From assembly GCA_004010935.1 (NCBI GenBank), contig CP026511.1, positions 4,650,001 to 4,714,000 on the forward strand: 64,000 nt of DNA, written 5' to 3'. The DNA comes from Pseudomonadaceae bacterium SI-3 (GTDB lineage Bacteria > Pseudomonadota > Gammaproteobacteria > Pseudomonadales > Pseudomonadaceae). Under the pieces are notes generated by a model that saw only the letters and a list, made by a program, of their open reading frames with translations, was not told where the DNA came from and made no database searches. Positions 63,833-64,000 of the stretch are shown piece by piece. Positions within the stretch are counted from its first letter, which is position 1; each line of letters opens with the position of its first letter. The position numbers and the translations under genes are program-made.

Positions 63833-64000
63833 TCAGCGCCCTGGCTGTGGGTGGAAGCCCGGCACCGCGCTGGGCCGGTCGATGCGGCCGGCCGGCATGG
63901 TGCACTTGAGGTCGCGAAAAGGTTGGCCATTGAGCAGCTCCCAGCCATGCCCCGGCGAGGTCTGTCGACAGATCACGGTGCCGTCGGCCTTGCTTTGCCA
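63833..64000 (-). CDS. C-terminal end of an unknown protein (cut by window edge)
   Basis: The last 55 codons of a minus-strand gene, in frame from the window edge to TGA at 63833. The tail (WQSKADGTVICRQTSPGHGW, then ELLNGQPFRDLKCTMPAGRI) has two Cys and a Pro-rich end. It converges on phnN with only 4 bases between stops. I recognise no family. Confidence 0.55.
   Translation of the reverse strand, partial: WQSKADGTVICRQTSPGHGWELLNGQPFRDLKCTMPAGRIDRPSAVPGFHPQPGR

Overview
The window reads as ordinary chromosome of a high-GC gammaproteobacterium, most likely Stutzerimonas/Pseudomonas. The grounds are the polyamine gene order (glutamylpolyamine synthetase, aguR-aguB-aguA), a DesA-type desaturase beside a PAS-GGDEF gene (from memory, this resembles the P. 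aeruginosa PA0285-PA0296 neighbourhood), a pseudomonad-type mdc malonate operon with MadL/MadM carriers, and REP-like elements. I see no phage, insertion sequence or CRISPR array.

Layout. 1-6.4 kb: end of a glutamylpolyamine synthetase, a bacteriophytochrome hybrid kinase on the minus strand, then the agmatine-to-putrescine genes aguR, aguB and aguA. 6.4-9.8 kb: a secreted protein of unknown function, a PAS-GGDEF diguanylate cyclase and a fatty-acid desaturase. 10.0-25.0 kb: ten co-directional, mostly overlapping or closely spaced genes. They encode three histidine kinases, three stand-alone receivers, an Hpt-REC-REC-GGDEF diguanylate cyclase, a TPR/YaiO outer-membrane barrel, a membrane-anchored HEAT-repeat protein and a processive family 2 glycosyltransferase. 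I read this as a phosphorelay feeding c-di-GMP to an envelope glycan synthase/exporter, and it is the best candidate here for a poorly described system.

25.1-28.1 kb: a divergent aldehyde dehydrogenase / omega-transaminase pair, probably for amines. 28.3-28.7 kb: rpmB-rpmG. 29.4-31.8 kb: an IclR regulator, then a TetR regulator divergent from an alpha/beta hydrolase with a multi-half-site operator between them. 32.0-39.4 kb: a type I restriction-modification locus (hsdR-hsdS-AlbA/Schlafen-like gene-hsdM), with a large inverted repeat between hsdS and the extra gene. 39.5-45.8 kb: an acyl-CoA beta-oxidation operon (bifunctional hydratase/dehydrogenase plus two acyl-CoA dehydrogenases, resembling the pimeloyl-CoA set), then succinate-semialdehyde dehydrogenase.

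46.1 kb: tRNA-Arg(CCG) with its own promoter and terminator. 46.2-49.8 kb: a LysR regulator divergent from a short-chain dehydrogenase, then an Old Yellow Enzyme gene co-transcribed with an ArsR regulator. 50.2-53.1 kb: a TonB-dependent receptor and a DUF4198-like periplasmic protein downstream of a perfect 41-bp palindrome. 53.2 kb: a small PH-domain protein. 54.3-62.6 kb: mdcR and, on the other strand, mdcABCDEGH plus mdcL and mdcM, a complete biotin-independent malonate decarboxylase system. 62.7-64.0 kb: a YqaA/DedA-like membrane protein, a solitary phnN and the end of an unknown gene.

Two-component signalling, polyamine/amine catabolism and acyl-CoA/malonate metabolism dominate. Starts were chosen from ribosome-binding sites and family alignments recalled from memory; no database search was possible.
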